From Avena insularis (taxonomy: Eukaryota > Streptophyta > Magnoliopsida > Poales > Poaceae), in the NCBI GenBank assembly GCA_023614405.1, contig JAJUPC010000225.1:310001-374000 (forward strand): a stretch of DNA of 64,000 bases, written 5' to 3'. Shown here piece by piece: positions 1 to 10,191 of this stretch. The notes under the pieces are model-generated. The model was not told the origin of the DNA. It worked only from the letters and a program-made list of their open reading frames with translations, and did no database searches. The position numbers and the translations under genes were made by a program. Position 1 is the stretch's first letter; the number at the start of each line of letters is the position of its first letter.

Positions 1-2
1 AA

Positions 3-1785
3 CATTATCTATGGCCTAAGGAATTTGTTATTCATTCTGATCATGAATCTTTGAAGCATATTCGTAGTCAAGCTAAGTTGAATCGTCGTCATGCAAAGTG
101 GGTTGAATTTATTGAGTCTTTTCCTTATGTTATCAAACACAAAAAGGGTAAAGATAATATTACTGCTGATGCTTTGTCGCGCCGATATACTTTGTTATCT
201 CAACTTGACTTCAAAATATTTGGATTGGAAACTATTAAGGAACAATATGTGCATGATGCTGAATTTAAAGATGTGTTGCAGAATTGTAGAGATGGTAGAA
301 CTTGGAACAAGTTCGTCTTCAATGATGAATTTGTGTTCCGTGATAACAAACTATGCATTCCAGATAGTTACATTAGGTCTTTTTTGTTATTCTGAGGCGC
401 ATGGAGGAGGATTGATGGGACACTTTGGTGTCAAGAAGACGGAGGATGTTCTTGCTGCACACTTCTTTTGGCCACGTATGCGTCGAGATGTTGAGAGATT
501 TATGGAACGCTGCACTACTTGTCAAAAAGCTAAGTCTCGCCTTAATCCACATGGTTTATATATGCCTCTTCCTGTTCCTAGTGTTCCTTGGGAGGATATT
601 TCTATGGACTTTGTTTTGGGATTGCCACGAACACAGAAGGGGAGGGATAGTATTTTTGTTGTTGTGGATCGGTTTTCTAAGATGGCACACTTTATTCCTT
701 GTCATAAAACGGATGATGCTACGCATATTGCTGATTTGTTCTTTCATGAAATTGTTCGTTTGCATGGTGTGCCAAATACTATTGTCTCTTATCGTGACAC
801 TAAATTTCTTAGCCACTTTTGGAGATGTTTATGGGCTAAGTTGGGGACTAAATTGCTCTTTAGTACTACATGTCATTCCCAAACTGATGGTCAAACTGAA
901 GTAGTAAATAGAACTTTGTCTACTATGTTGCGGGCTGTTTTAAAGAAGAACTTAAAATTGTGGGAAGAGTGTTTACCTCATATAGAATTTGCTTATAGTC
1001 GTTCACTGCATTCTGCCACAAAGATGTGCCCATTTGAGATTGTGTATGGTTTTGTTCCTCGTGCACCTATTGATTTATTGCCTTTACCTTCTTCGGTGCA
1101 ACATAATTTGGATGCTACTGGCTGAAATGATATTAAACTGCATAAGACTACTAAAGATAACATTGAACACATGAATGCTAAGTATAAACTTGCTGGGGAT
1201 AAAGGGAGAAAGCATGTTGTGTTTGATGTTGGCGATCTTGTTTGGTTACATTTACGTAAAGATCGTTTTCCTGATTTACGCAAGTCTAAGTTAATGCCAC
1301 GTGCTGCTGGTCCCTTTAAGGTGTTAGAGAAAATAAATGATAATGCATATAAACTTGAGTTGCCTGCAGACTTTGGTACGGTTAGTCCTACGTTTAACAT
1401 TGCAGATTTGAAGCCTTATTTTGGTGAGGAAGATGAGATTGCGTCGAGGACGACTTCAATTCAAGAAGGGGAGCATGATGTGGACATCCCTTATATTGAT
1501 ACAACCGTTGTACCTACAGCAACACACATACAAGGACCCATCACAAGATCTCGTGCCAAACAACTTAACTATCAGGTACTTTCGTTTCTTGGAACTATTC
1601 CTCACATACATGAGAATATGATGCTGCCTAAATCAGATGTATTTCTTACTCTTAGGAATGATGGACCAAGCATGGATGAGAGGGACAGGCATTGGAGCAT
1701 GGCCATGCATGGAGATGGCAGCAAGCATGTGATGATCCAAGAGAAGGCCACGGATGAAGATTTCAGAACTTTGAGGCCACCATAA
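3..1785 (+). pseudogene. A1 pol fragment: RNase H end, integrase and LTR-encoded tail
   Basis: Residual polyprotein for reverse transcription and integration. The first frame (3-395) gives the RNase H end, with [10 protein letters not shown] and ADALSRR. A frameshift near 388-394 moves to the integrase frame (394-1125), with an HHCC zinc region (GGGLMGHFG...CTTCQKAK), MDFVLGLP with the first catalytic Asp, and QTEVVNR with the Glu, 35 residues after the second catalytic position. That second position reads SYRD at 787-798, where A2 has SDRD, so the catalytic Asp is a Tyr. A net 5-base loss makes a stop at 1123-1125, and a further 1-base loss puts the frame back from 1171. The tail (DLVWLHLRKDRF, AGPFKVLEKINDNAYKLELP) continues into the 3' LTR, where GPITRSRAKQLNYQV is encoded, and stops at 1783-1785. 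Not functional. Confidence 0.9.
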
Positions 1786-2396
1786 TGAAGAAAGATGGCT
1801 TGGACGAAATATTCAAGATCAATACTTTACGAATTCGTCCATAGCTTAATATGGTGCCGCGACACCTTTATTTTGGGCCAGGCCCATGTAATTTTCGCAG
1901 GATTTTAATTAGCCACTTTTTAGAGTCCGTATTTGAGGGAAATGGACTTCTAGGGTTGGATTCGGCCACCACTTCCATGGATGGCCGAAACCCCACCTTT
2001 TCGTCCTTAAATACTCCCCATAGCCGTCCCCCTAGACTCGGATTTTGTTTAGACATTAAGTTAGACATCGTAGCAACTTCGCCAGGGCTCGAGCGTCGCA
2101 GAGGCCTCTTGTACTTCGCACCTATACAGGATCCCACCTTTTCAATAAAGCTTTCCTCTTAATCCGCAATATCTTGATTGCAATATTGGTTCCTACTTGT
2201 TCTCGATTTCAGGTAGGAATTAAGACCCTCGCTGGTCAGGCTGATCGTGTTCCCGCAGGATCGGTAACCTCCTGGAGATTGGCCTAGCGATTGCATTGGC
2301 GCTCGTGCTCGCACGTGTAGTCGGATGGTCAAGCCTGAACTCCACCAAATCGATTATCTTCATCTCATCGGAAGATCGGACACCTTTGCCCTATCA
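1476..2396 (+). repeat. LTR_A, 3' LTR of A1 (921 bp)
   Basis: Starts TGATGTGGACATCCC straight after the purine-rich tract AAGAAGGGGAGCA and ends CCTATCA. Matches the A2 LTRs (39068-39983, 53911-54827) and the solo LTR (22543-23458) along its length. The first 310 bp are coding for the pol tail. A poly(A)-type AATAAA lies at 2144-2149. Confidence 0.93.
1874..2013 (+). promoter_or_regulatory. LTR_A core promoter (TGGGCC inverted pair, hairpin, TATA-like box)
   Basis: TGGGCCAGGCCCA (1874-1886) is an inverted pair of the plant site II/TCP-type TGGGCC motif. An 8-bp inverted repeat, TTCGGCCA (1961-1968) and TGGCCGAA (1982-1989), flanks a 13-base loop just upstream of TTAAATA (2007-2013). The same three parts occur in both A2 LTRs and in the solo LTR. 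The promoter role is inferred from position. Confidence 0.6.
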
Positions 2397-2437
2397 GTTC
2401 CCATAGCCTAATTCCTTGATTTCCCCTGTCGATCACT
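2397..2437 (+). mobile_element. Short piece of D-family leader
   Basis: GTTCCCATAGCCTAATTCC and the following bases match the leader of D4 near 50252-50290 in the same orientation. It joins LTR_A exactly at its terminus on the left and an inverted LTR_D piece on the right, with no duplication visible. Confidence 0.75.
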
Positions 2438-2811
2438 TGCAGTCCTGGGACTTCTGTTGGTGTTATCTGTAGGGAGCGGTAGTCGGGGGGCTGTAGTACC
2501 GCTGCCGGTAGTACCGGTCGCCTGATCCGATAGTACCGCTGGAGATAGAGAGCATTTGGTGATCTGTCTTCTTCCGTCTCCTCTTCCAAGCCTCAGTCTT
2601 GTCGGGCTTGATGCTCCGGGCTTCCTCCCTTGCCTCCGTACTGGTCGGTGTGAACCTATCATGCATATGTGACGGAGTATGAAGTAGCATACCATTCAAT
2701 AGGGTAGGAAGGGGGCTCGCATAGAGGAACAGATTCACCTTTGGAGTCCATGACGACTTGGCGTAAGTTGGAGACCTTGATGTAGTAACGACCGTAGGTC
2801 GGGCTGCATCA
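2438..2811 (-). repeat. LTR_D fragment, inverted (U3 part)
   Basis: Reverse complement of the first part of LTR_D. It ends at 2811 with GGGCTGCATCA, the exact LTR start read backwards, and its other end breaks inside the inverted-repeat array (GGTAGTACCGG units, about 2473-2545). The downstream half of the LTR is absent. Confidence 0.85.
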
Positions 2812-3404
2812 GTAAGTCCCGAAGGAGAGCAAAAAAAAATCGGCTATACAAGTTTTCGGCTCTGGGGATCACTTTTCTCCATCGGCCGTTATAGCGATAT
2901 TTTTTTGGCTATTGCGCGCTTTCCGGAGCACAATAAATTTTTTTTTGGGGCTAACCTATTTTTAGACCCCGTAGATCAGTTCTAGACACTCGCCATCATA
3001 GTGATTTTCCACCTCTCGGTTCGCTTTTCAGGGTGCCATATCATCATACATTGCTTGTTGTGTCACGTCGTGACATCGTTGGTGATCTGGGCTCACGTCT
3101 CTAGTACGGTCTAGCCTAGGACCAGCACAGTACCGTCGTTGAGCATTCTTTCAACTTTTGCATTGCTGTTTTGATAATTGCTAACCCCCTTTGCTAAGCC
3201 TTCCCAGAGCTCCACAGGTATTCTCCACGTGCGGTGTCTCGACTCCCAGTAATCGCTCGGTTCAATCTGGACCCACCGATCCTCGCGGTTGCACATCGCC
3301 TTTTCCTGCTGTTTGGTAAGAACTTGTAAGAGCTTATATTGACGGATTACCGTGACTTCCACCATCTTTCCGTAGTATATACTGTGCTTTTTAAAGGACT
3401 AACC
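2812..3404 (+). mobile_element. A-family leader fragment (5' untranslated)
   Basis: GTAAGTCCCGAAGGAGAGC onward matches the A2 leader from about 40451, through to the gag start. The primer-binding site and 5' LTR are missing: the leader begins exactly where the inverted LTR_D ends. Confidence 0.85.
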
Positions 3405-4336
3405 ATGAGATACTTCGCGGAACCACCTGCCACAATGAGCGAAGAACTACATGCCCACTTCTCCAAGCTCTTGGTCGATCGCGCTGAAGACGTGGATACA
3501 CGCCTAGGGAGTTTGACACCAAGCTCACTGCAACCGTGGACAAGATTGATGGACTCGAAATCCTTCAACGCCAAGCTTGACGCTCGGTTCAAGGAAATTT
3601 TGAGCAGTTGCGGCACCGCACCCATACAGCGCCGCGCATTCCGATCCGCAGGGCGGCTGATCTTTGCGACATTGGGGAATGACAGCGGGTACTACTATGA
3701 CCCGGCGACGACGATCTTTTGACGAGGAGGTTGAACAACCTCCACAGTACCTGTCATTGGCCCCGACATTACTACCGCGACGCTAGACCACCGGTACGTG
3801 ATGATGATCATGTTGCAAAGATTAAATTAAATATTCCATCTTTTGAGGGTAAATATAATCCTGATGCATATCTTACATGGGAGATGGAAGTAGAACAACA
3901 TTTTGCATGTTTAAAATATCCTAAGAATATGCGTGTTAGTGCTGCTACATGTGAATTCACTAAATTTGCTTCTCTTTGGTGGTCTGAGTATTGTCGTTTA
4001 AATCGTACTACTATTCCTAATACTTGGACTGCTTTAAAAACTGCTATGCGTGTTCGTTTTGTACCTCCCACTTATCAACGTGATTTACTAAAGAATCTGA
4101 CACGTTTAGAGCAAGGGAAAAATTCTGTAGAAGAGTATTATCAGGAATTGCAAACGGGGATGGTTCGGTGTGGTCTTGTTGAATCTAATGAACAAATGCT
4201 TGCACGTTTCTTTGGTGGCTTAAACAAGGACATTCAACACATATTAGATTATAAGGAATATAATTCTATCACTCGTTTGTTTCATCTTGCTTGCAAAGCT
4301 GAACGTGAAGTGCAGGATCGCCAACCACCATGGAGA
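3405..4336 (+). pseudogene. A-family gag fragment
   Basis: Structural capsid protein remnant. The start ATG at 3405 aligns with the A2 gag start (41055). The first frame (3405-3722) holds the N-terminal segment (ELHAHFSKLLVDRAEDVDTRL) and ends early. A second frame (3719 on) carries the retrotransposon Gag core: LNIPSFEGKYNPDAYLTWEM, SLWWSEYCRL and LARFFGGLNKDIQHI. The zinc knuckle, protease and all of pol are missing: at about 4336 the sequence jumps to the end of LTR_A. It keeps the Gag frame around 4178-4215 where A2 has a frameshift. Confidence 0.88.
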
Positions 4337-4543
4337 ATCTTACTTGTTCTCGATTTCAGGTAGGAATTAAGACCCTCGCTGGTCAGGCTGATCGTGTTCC
4401 CGCGGGATCGGTAACCTCCAGGAGATTGGCCTAGCGATTGCATTGGCGCTCGTGCTCGCACGTGTAGTCGGATCGTCAAGCCCGAACTCCACCAAATCGA
4501 TTATCACCATCTCATCGAAAGATCGGACACCTTTTCCCTATCA
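4337..4543 (+). repeat. LTR_A 3'-terminal fragment
   Basis: CTTACTTGTTCTCGATTTCAGG to CCCTATCA matches the last 207 bp of LTR_A. Gag joins it directly, so the A relic at 2812-4543 has lost the rest of gag, all of pol and most of the LTR. Confidence 0.88.
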
Positions 4544-5181
4544 GTTGTTGGCACAAGGAAGAGGCAAGTGAAAAAGAAAAAGAAATAAAGAAAAAGAAAA
4601 AGAAAAAATATAGAAAAAGAAAAATAAAAAGAAAAGAAAGAGATATACATGTGCCTCATAGAATAGGAAGCGCAAGCTCGATGAACATCATATAGGTGGT
4701 ACTTATTGTGCATATCTTGTAGCCCACCAATTTTGTGCAATCGAACTAGCGTCTCTCCTTGTACTTGTGTGACACGAGCTTATAGTCTTCGCTATTTAAT
4801 CATTTGGTTATTAGCTCACTTTCTCTGTCGCACGAGTCCCATTTATCCCACCGTGTGTGTTTCCTTATACATATTTCCTATCTTGTGGATTGACTTGTTT
4901 GCTTTGTGATCATTGTGGTTCTTTACTTGCCATTACAATATCTTAATTTCGGATTGTTTCTTGACATGCCACTTTCCATACCTATCCACCATAGGCCTTG
5001 TTTGTGTGTTTTTTTGGTTAGTAGTTGGTTTTGGTGTTTTGCGTGAACTTCACTTTGCTTGGTTTATTGCTCTCAAGTGTGGCCACTTGCACGATACGAT
5101 CTTCCAAGGTAAAGTAAGGTTTGACGTTGTATCCCTAACTCCCACTACCACTTCCATATACACCGCTTGGTCTTGTGCATC
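4544..5181 (+). other. D1 leader, distal part, with purine tract
   Basis: No gene. An A/G-only style tract (GAAAAAGAAAAAG type) spans about 4567-4641. Then comes leader sequence common to D copies, including GCGTCTCTCCTTGTACTTG, CCACCATAGGCCTTG and short GT runs, up to the ORF start. The purine tract recurs in D2, D4 and D5 and, in sense orientation, in C1 and C2. Confidence 0.8.
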
Positions 5182-8100
5182 ATGTCTAGGGACTCCGGAA
5201 CCGGGGATGATATCTATGAAGAATCCATGATGAGCCACCATGACTACGACTCCACAAATATAGAGGACATGCCGGAGCACTGCACCTACGACGACTCCAC
5301 ATGCATGGAAGACATGGAGCTCTACGTCGACAATGGCTCCTCATGCATGGAGCCTATGGAGCACTACACCGACAATGGCTCCACATGCTTGGGTGATATG
5401 GAGTACTACACCAACAATTACTCCCCAAGCATGGATGACTTCGAGTGCGACATCGACAACGCCTCGCCGAGCATGGAGGACACGGAGAACTTCATCGAGT
5501 TTGATGGCTCCTCCACAAGCCATGCAGAATTCCTCCATCGCATGGAGATGGAAGCCTACTACGGCAAGCAAGAGGAGGCGCATCATCAAGAGTCCATGAC
5601 CTTCAAGGCCAAGCGTGCCACACCAAAGGGCACCACCTACTTCGATGATCCACATCCAAGGTGACAAGCGCCACCATCGACAAGGAATCAAGTGCCACCA
5701 CCTAGATGGCGTCAAGCTCCACCATCTCCAAGGCGCCAAGCTCCATCACCTCCAAGGCGCCAAGCTCCAACTCCTATCCAAACAAGAGTGGCATCCAAAC
5801 ATCATATGCATCAAGAGGCGCCAAGAAACAAGACTCTTCATCGACAAACATCCTCTCATGAGCATTGTCACCATAAAGAGGATACAAGACATCGTCAAAG
5901 GCATCTTCGCCACCAAGACGTAGAATTCATGATGAGCACCAACCATAATTCTCAATCAAGCTCAAGAAGGCACCACAAGCACAAGAAGAGTGCCAAGGCA
6001 AATGATCACCGTCGTGAGCATCATGTGGATGACCAAGTGCTTTACCAACATCAACCATCGGCAAGGCACGCCAATGACCTCCGTCGACACCATCATAGGG
6101 CACCTTCAACTACGCGTGCCACCACCACAATGGCACCAAGAGCAAGCCTTCCTCCACGCCAACAAGCTTCAACGCCTATGCTTGACTTCCACGACCTCGC
6201 CAACGAGGAAAATGTAAACCTCTACTTCGCCAAGTTGGATAGCATGAGCCTACCTCCACCACTACTACGAGATGGCCACAAGACGGTCGAGCATGGGATT
6301 TTCCCTTCGACCATGGAGGAGAGCGATGATGCCCACCTCATATCATCCAACCTTGAAGGCGACAAGGTCAAGAATGGTGAGCATGGGATTTTCCCTTCAC
6401 CAAAGGAGGCGCATGGAGTTGAGGAAACCGAGCCTATCCCCATATGCTTGAGTGAGGATGTGGTACCAATCCCATGTGAGTATGAGAGCCACTTAGCCCA
6501 CTTGAGTGAGAACAAGAATGAGATGAGTGACTCCACCTTATGTGAGATTGAGTGCTTCCACTTGGAGGGCATGAGTGATACTCCTAGTGAGTTGAGAGTG
6601 GTAGTTGATAGGTCAAGTGAGACCATTTCGATTTCTAACAACTTACCCTCTACCTCTAGTGTGTTCTCTTGTGTTGTGCTAGGTTCCATGGAGGAAGACG
6701 CCCGAAGCCATGAAGCAATGATGCCTCAATTGGAGAAGATGTACATGGTGCACGAAGATGATGCTACGCCATGGATACATCAAGAAAACGAAGTCGTCCA
6801 CAAGGAGGCCACTACTTCCACAACACCCACTTCATATGAGAGGTATGAACAAGTTAACAATAAGGGTGTTGATGATGCCATGATCCCACTAGTGGACATG
6901 ATGAATTGTGAGGATATGCATGTTATGGATGACACTTGTGACATTACATATGCTTCACTCATATTCCCATGTGATGCTTTGCCTTTGCATAATATTGATC
7001 ATGTGGAATTGTTTGATTGCGATATCATTGCCATAAACATGCCATGCTATGCATCTTGTGTGTATCCTCCAATTGCTTCGGACTTGCCTTGTCATGCTAG
7101 TCATTCAATTTCTCCCGTTGCTTGCGATAAGATGAATGCTTGCTATTTCACTTGTTTTGCTTGCAACAATATTGATCATATGCGTATAATGAGATGGCCC
7201 CCATAGCTTTCTCAATTTTTGGAGATTTTGATGATTGCCATGATAAGCATGTTCCCCACTTGCATACTCACCATGCATCTATTTCATACTTGATTGATAT
7301 TAATGGTGATGTGCACAAGAAGAGATAAGTCATGATGGATGATGTGTATCTCTACCATGCACACACATTCTTCCTTTTGTGTATGATGTGTGTAGGTACC
7401 CGCATTATCATGTCAACCTCGGTTGAGCACGAGTTGACAAAAAGAGCTCTTGAGATCATCCCACAAGTGAGTTCAAGATCGAACCCAGCTCTGATACCTT
7501 TTGCATGCTTTACATCTTTCATGTTGGCAAATTGCTATTTCCTATGGTTTGATTGCAAGCATGTTGATGGTATTATCTCACCTTGTGACATTCATGTTTC
7601 TTTGCTTTTGGATAATGATGCTTTGTGTGTTGCAACAAAAATGTTGAACATTTTCTCTTTCCGATGTTTTGTGTGCAACCACAATTCCATTAAGAGCATG
7701 TATTGTCATGAGAGCTTTCAAGTATCTCGTCTTGTTGCAACAAACATAAGGACCACTTTCTCTTTCATTTGGTTTGTTTGCAAACGTGTTGTTTTTGCTG
7801 CCGCTTGGGATACTCATATTCCCATGAAACTTGCTTTTGATGATTTGTGTGTGACATCCAACATGTTGAACAATTCCTCTTTCCAATGGTTGGTTTGCAC
7901 ACATAATGATGTTTCTTTGGACATTCTTCCTTGTGTGTTTTTGCCAAATTCTCCTATTCTTGCATCAAAGATGTTTGAAATTTGGATCCAATGCTTTGAA
8001 TGCCCCACTACTACGTTATATGGAGTTTTTGAGTTTCCACATTTGGATGATGTTCAAACGATTTCCATGCACTTTGACCTTGCATATGCATCCCATTTGC

Positions 8101-8567
8101 TATACATGCATTTTGCTAATAGTGTTGTGAAGAAGAATGGACATGCCACATTTGACATGCTCCTCTATCACGCACGAAAATATTTTGCTTGGTCTTTGTT
8201 CTGTGAAGGTACAAGTGCGTACACGTACACGTCAACCTCTACCAACTACGTGTTGACAAGAAGAACTGAAGAGAGTTACCTATGGCTACACTTCTTTGAG
8301 CTATATCTACAAGCTAAGGTGACTTCCTTCTACTTGAGGACTCATGCTATAATCTTCATGAATTGGCTACGCTTTGAGTGTTGCTTCGCTTTTGTCGTGA
8401 GCTTTGTAGGCTTCATGGAAGGTGAAGGAACATTGAACTGTTGTCAAGTCAATCTTCCCGAGGACGACTATATGGTGAACCCCAGGATCAAGGATGTCCT
8501 TCGACCTCTTCTACTTCGTGATGAACATGGAGAGTCGAGGACGACTCTTTTTGAAGGGGGGAGATGA
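5182..8567 (+). pseudogene. D1 large ORF of unknown function (broken)
   Basis: I chose the ATG at 5182 (MSRDSG) because it aligns with the B gag start (MSRASG, 11988). The frame encodes acidic 14-residue repeats (type DNGSTCLGDMEYYT), then Arg/Gln/Pro repeats (RRQAPSPP), a His/Arg-rich basic stretch, two EHGIFPS boxes, and a Cys/His-rich hydrophobic C-terminal half ending NLPEDDYMVNPRIKDV and SRTTLFEGG. I see no zinc knuckle, protease, RT or integrase motif. Breaks: TGA at 5662-5664 where other copies have CGA, and a 1-base loss near 7188. From 7332 the shifted frame runs to the end, and its stop (8565-8567) is the first three bases of the LTR. Probably a diverged Gag-like protein; function unknown. 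Confidence 0.8.
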
Positions 8568-8825
8568 TGCAGCCCGACCTATGGTCGTTACTACATCAAG
8601 GTCTCCAACTTACGCCAAGTCGTCATGGACTCCAAAGGTGAATCCGTTCCTCTATGCGAGCCCACTTCCTACCCTATTGAATGGTATACTACTTCATACT
8701 CCGTCCTATGGCCATGATAGGTTCACATTGACAAGTACGGAGGCAAGGGAGGAAGCCCGGAGCATCAAGCCCGACAAGACGGATGCTTGGAAGAGGAGGA
8801 GGAAGAAGACAGATCGGTGCCAGTC

Positions 8826-8972
8826 CGGCGGTACTACCGGTCAGCGAACCGTACTACCGGTCGTGATACTACCGCCCCCTACACACTCTGCAGCGCTCCG
8901 GGACCATAGCGGTACTACATCCCGGGCGGCACTACGGTTGCGACCGGTACTACGATCCCAAGTCCGGTACTA
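8826..8972 (+). repeat. Inverted-repeat array in U3 of LTR_D (D1)
   Basis: Several degenerate copies of CGGTACTACCGG, each made of CGGTA and TACCG half-sites around one base, separated by unrelated spacers. The same arrays lie at about 27600-27705, 32848-33001, 48536-48680, 49363-49495 and 57509-57667. Confidence 0.85.
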
Positions 8973-8994
8973 GGTCATGTCGCACCACACCAGT

Positions 8995-9082
8995 TGGGCC
9001 ACAACCCATGTATTCCCCTTTACTTACCTATTCGCCTAGTTTATCCCCAAACTACCCTTGTTTAGTGGCTGGCCTATAAATA
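8995..9082 (+). promoter_or_regulatory. LTR_D core promoter (D1)
   Basis: TGGGCC at 8995-9000 followed by the degenerate partner ACCCA, then TATAAATA at 9075-9082 in the context GGCTGGCCTATAAATAGAGCCCCC. This context is conserved in B, C and D LTRs. Confidence 0.65.
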
Positions 9083-9544
9083 GAGCCCCCCACCCCTCAT
9101 GTATCCTAGAGGTATAGATGATAGACTAAAGACAACCCCCATTGTGGAATCTCTAGTTTTGCCTCATCCCCTTTACCAAAGGGACCGACTATCGTCACCA
9201 ACCTCGATTGGACTTTGCATCACGCATCCATCGTTGAACAAGGCCTTGGAGTTCATTATCTCGTCTCCAAGTTGTCAAGACCCTCCCCAAGGTGTTCTTC
9301 CCTCTCCGATGTGGATTTGAGGGATCACGTTGACCGATCTTTCCTTGCGAGGATTCTATCGGACCGGTGGCCGCCGTTCGGGAGCAATCGGCCTTGTATC
9401 GTGTGAGTTTTGCATGTGTTCATCGTGTTCTTCGCGAGGTGTGTGTTCGCTTCCGCTACCTTCTTCCTTTCCCCTCGCTTTCCCATCGATTTGACCACGA
9501 GATCCGTGAAGATCGGGCCACCCAAGAGGTTAACCCCTCCATCA

Positions 9545-9739
9545 CGGAGACTCCGGTTCAGTCTCCGGACCCGTCTCCGGAGGGGGCTTTTGGCTGTCCC
9601 GGGCTTGGTTCTTGTGGCCGGACCGGAGGAAGGTCCGGAGACTCCGGTGTAGGGGACTGGAGACTCCGGTCTACACCGGAGACTCCGGTGTGCAGAGCTC
9701 CAGCAGCTTATTCTCCTGGTCCTTCTTCCTTGAGGGCTT
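9545..9739 (-). repeat. C1 3' LTR, left fragment (in the U3 inverted-repeat array)
   Basis: Copies of CGGAGACTCCGG (half-sites CCGGAG and CTCCGG around one base) matching the C2 LTR from about 19335 to 19511. The left border is abrupt: LTR_D of D1 ends at 9544 and the C array begins at once. The right border is the B insertion site. Confidence 0.85.
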
Positions 9740-10015
9740 TGATGTAGCCCAACACATGGCATTCACCATTGGTCCACACCATGATACGTCAACCACACCC
9801 TCAAAGGTGAACTCATTCCATACCTCACCCTCCTTTGGTTATCATGTGAATGGAATCCTACTTGAGACAAGTGCCCATGCTATGAACAGGCCCATGACCA
9901 TGACACCGAGAGGAGATGACAGGAGGACCCCAGAAACCAAGACCCCCAAGCAAGAGGCCTGGAAGAGAAGATGCAAGAAGTGGCCTTGACGGCCGAGTCT
10001 CGCCATCACACGGAA

Positions 10016-10162
10016 TCTCCGAACTACCGGAGTCTCCGGACCGTCCTCGTCCGGACCCAGAACCAAGCCCGGACAGCGAAGCCCCTCGAGGCAGGTCCGG
10101 AGATTGACCGGAGTCTCCGGTCCAGACCGGAGTCTCCGGACCTGACACCGGAGTCTCCGGCC
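10016..10162 (+). repeat. Inverted-repeat array in U3 of the B 5' LTR
   Basis: Repeated CCGGAGTCTCCGG-type units, the same motif class as in LTR_C. Ends about 100 bp before the TATA box. The partner array in the 3' LTR is at about 14815-14970. Confidence 0.85.
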
Positions 10163-10191
10163 TGCTCGACGCCAGGCATCTTAAGGCCTTT

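Larger units (their letters stand above)
1..2396 (+). mobile_element. A1: 3' part of a Ty3/gypsy (CRM-like) retrotransposon, family A
   Basis: The window opens inside the RNase H region of a plus-strand gag-pol element and runs through integrase to a complete 3' LTR ending in CCTATCA at 2396. The same order is seen in A2 (39068-54827). Everything 5' of RNase H lies outside the window. No target-site duplication can be checked, because the left end is missing and the right flank (2397 on) is a scrambled D-family patch. Confidence 0.93.
4544..9544 (+). mobile_element. D1: non-autonomous LTR retrotransposon, family D, 5' truncated
   Basis: Begins part-way through the D leader (GTTGTTGGCACAAGGAAG, compare 28986), continues through the D ORF and ends with a complete 3' LTR. 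The 5' LTR, primer-binding site and first part of the leader are missing. On the right it abuts a truncated LTR of C1. Same order as the complete D2. Confidence 0.9.
8565..9544 (+). repeat. LTR_D, 3' LTR of D1 (980 bp)
   Basis: TGATGCAGCCCGACC to CCCCTCCATCA, following the polypurine tract GAAGGGGGGAGA. It contains the GGTACTACCGG array, TATA box and the R/U5 part found in every D LTR. Confidence 0.93.

Noticed and set aside
6222..6689. A 155-residue antisense frame repeated opposite every D ORF (also 45942-46409, 52574-53041, 60757-61224)
   Set aside because: It is the reverse strand of the conserved D coding frame. The sense frame has the motif structure and spans the whole element, and the repeats arise only because D is repeated.
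9612..9739. A possible host exon in the GC-rich stretch between D1 and B
   Set aside because: The sequence is LTR_C U3 with CGGAGACTCCGG units, matching C2 LTR on both sides of the B insertion.
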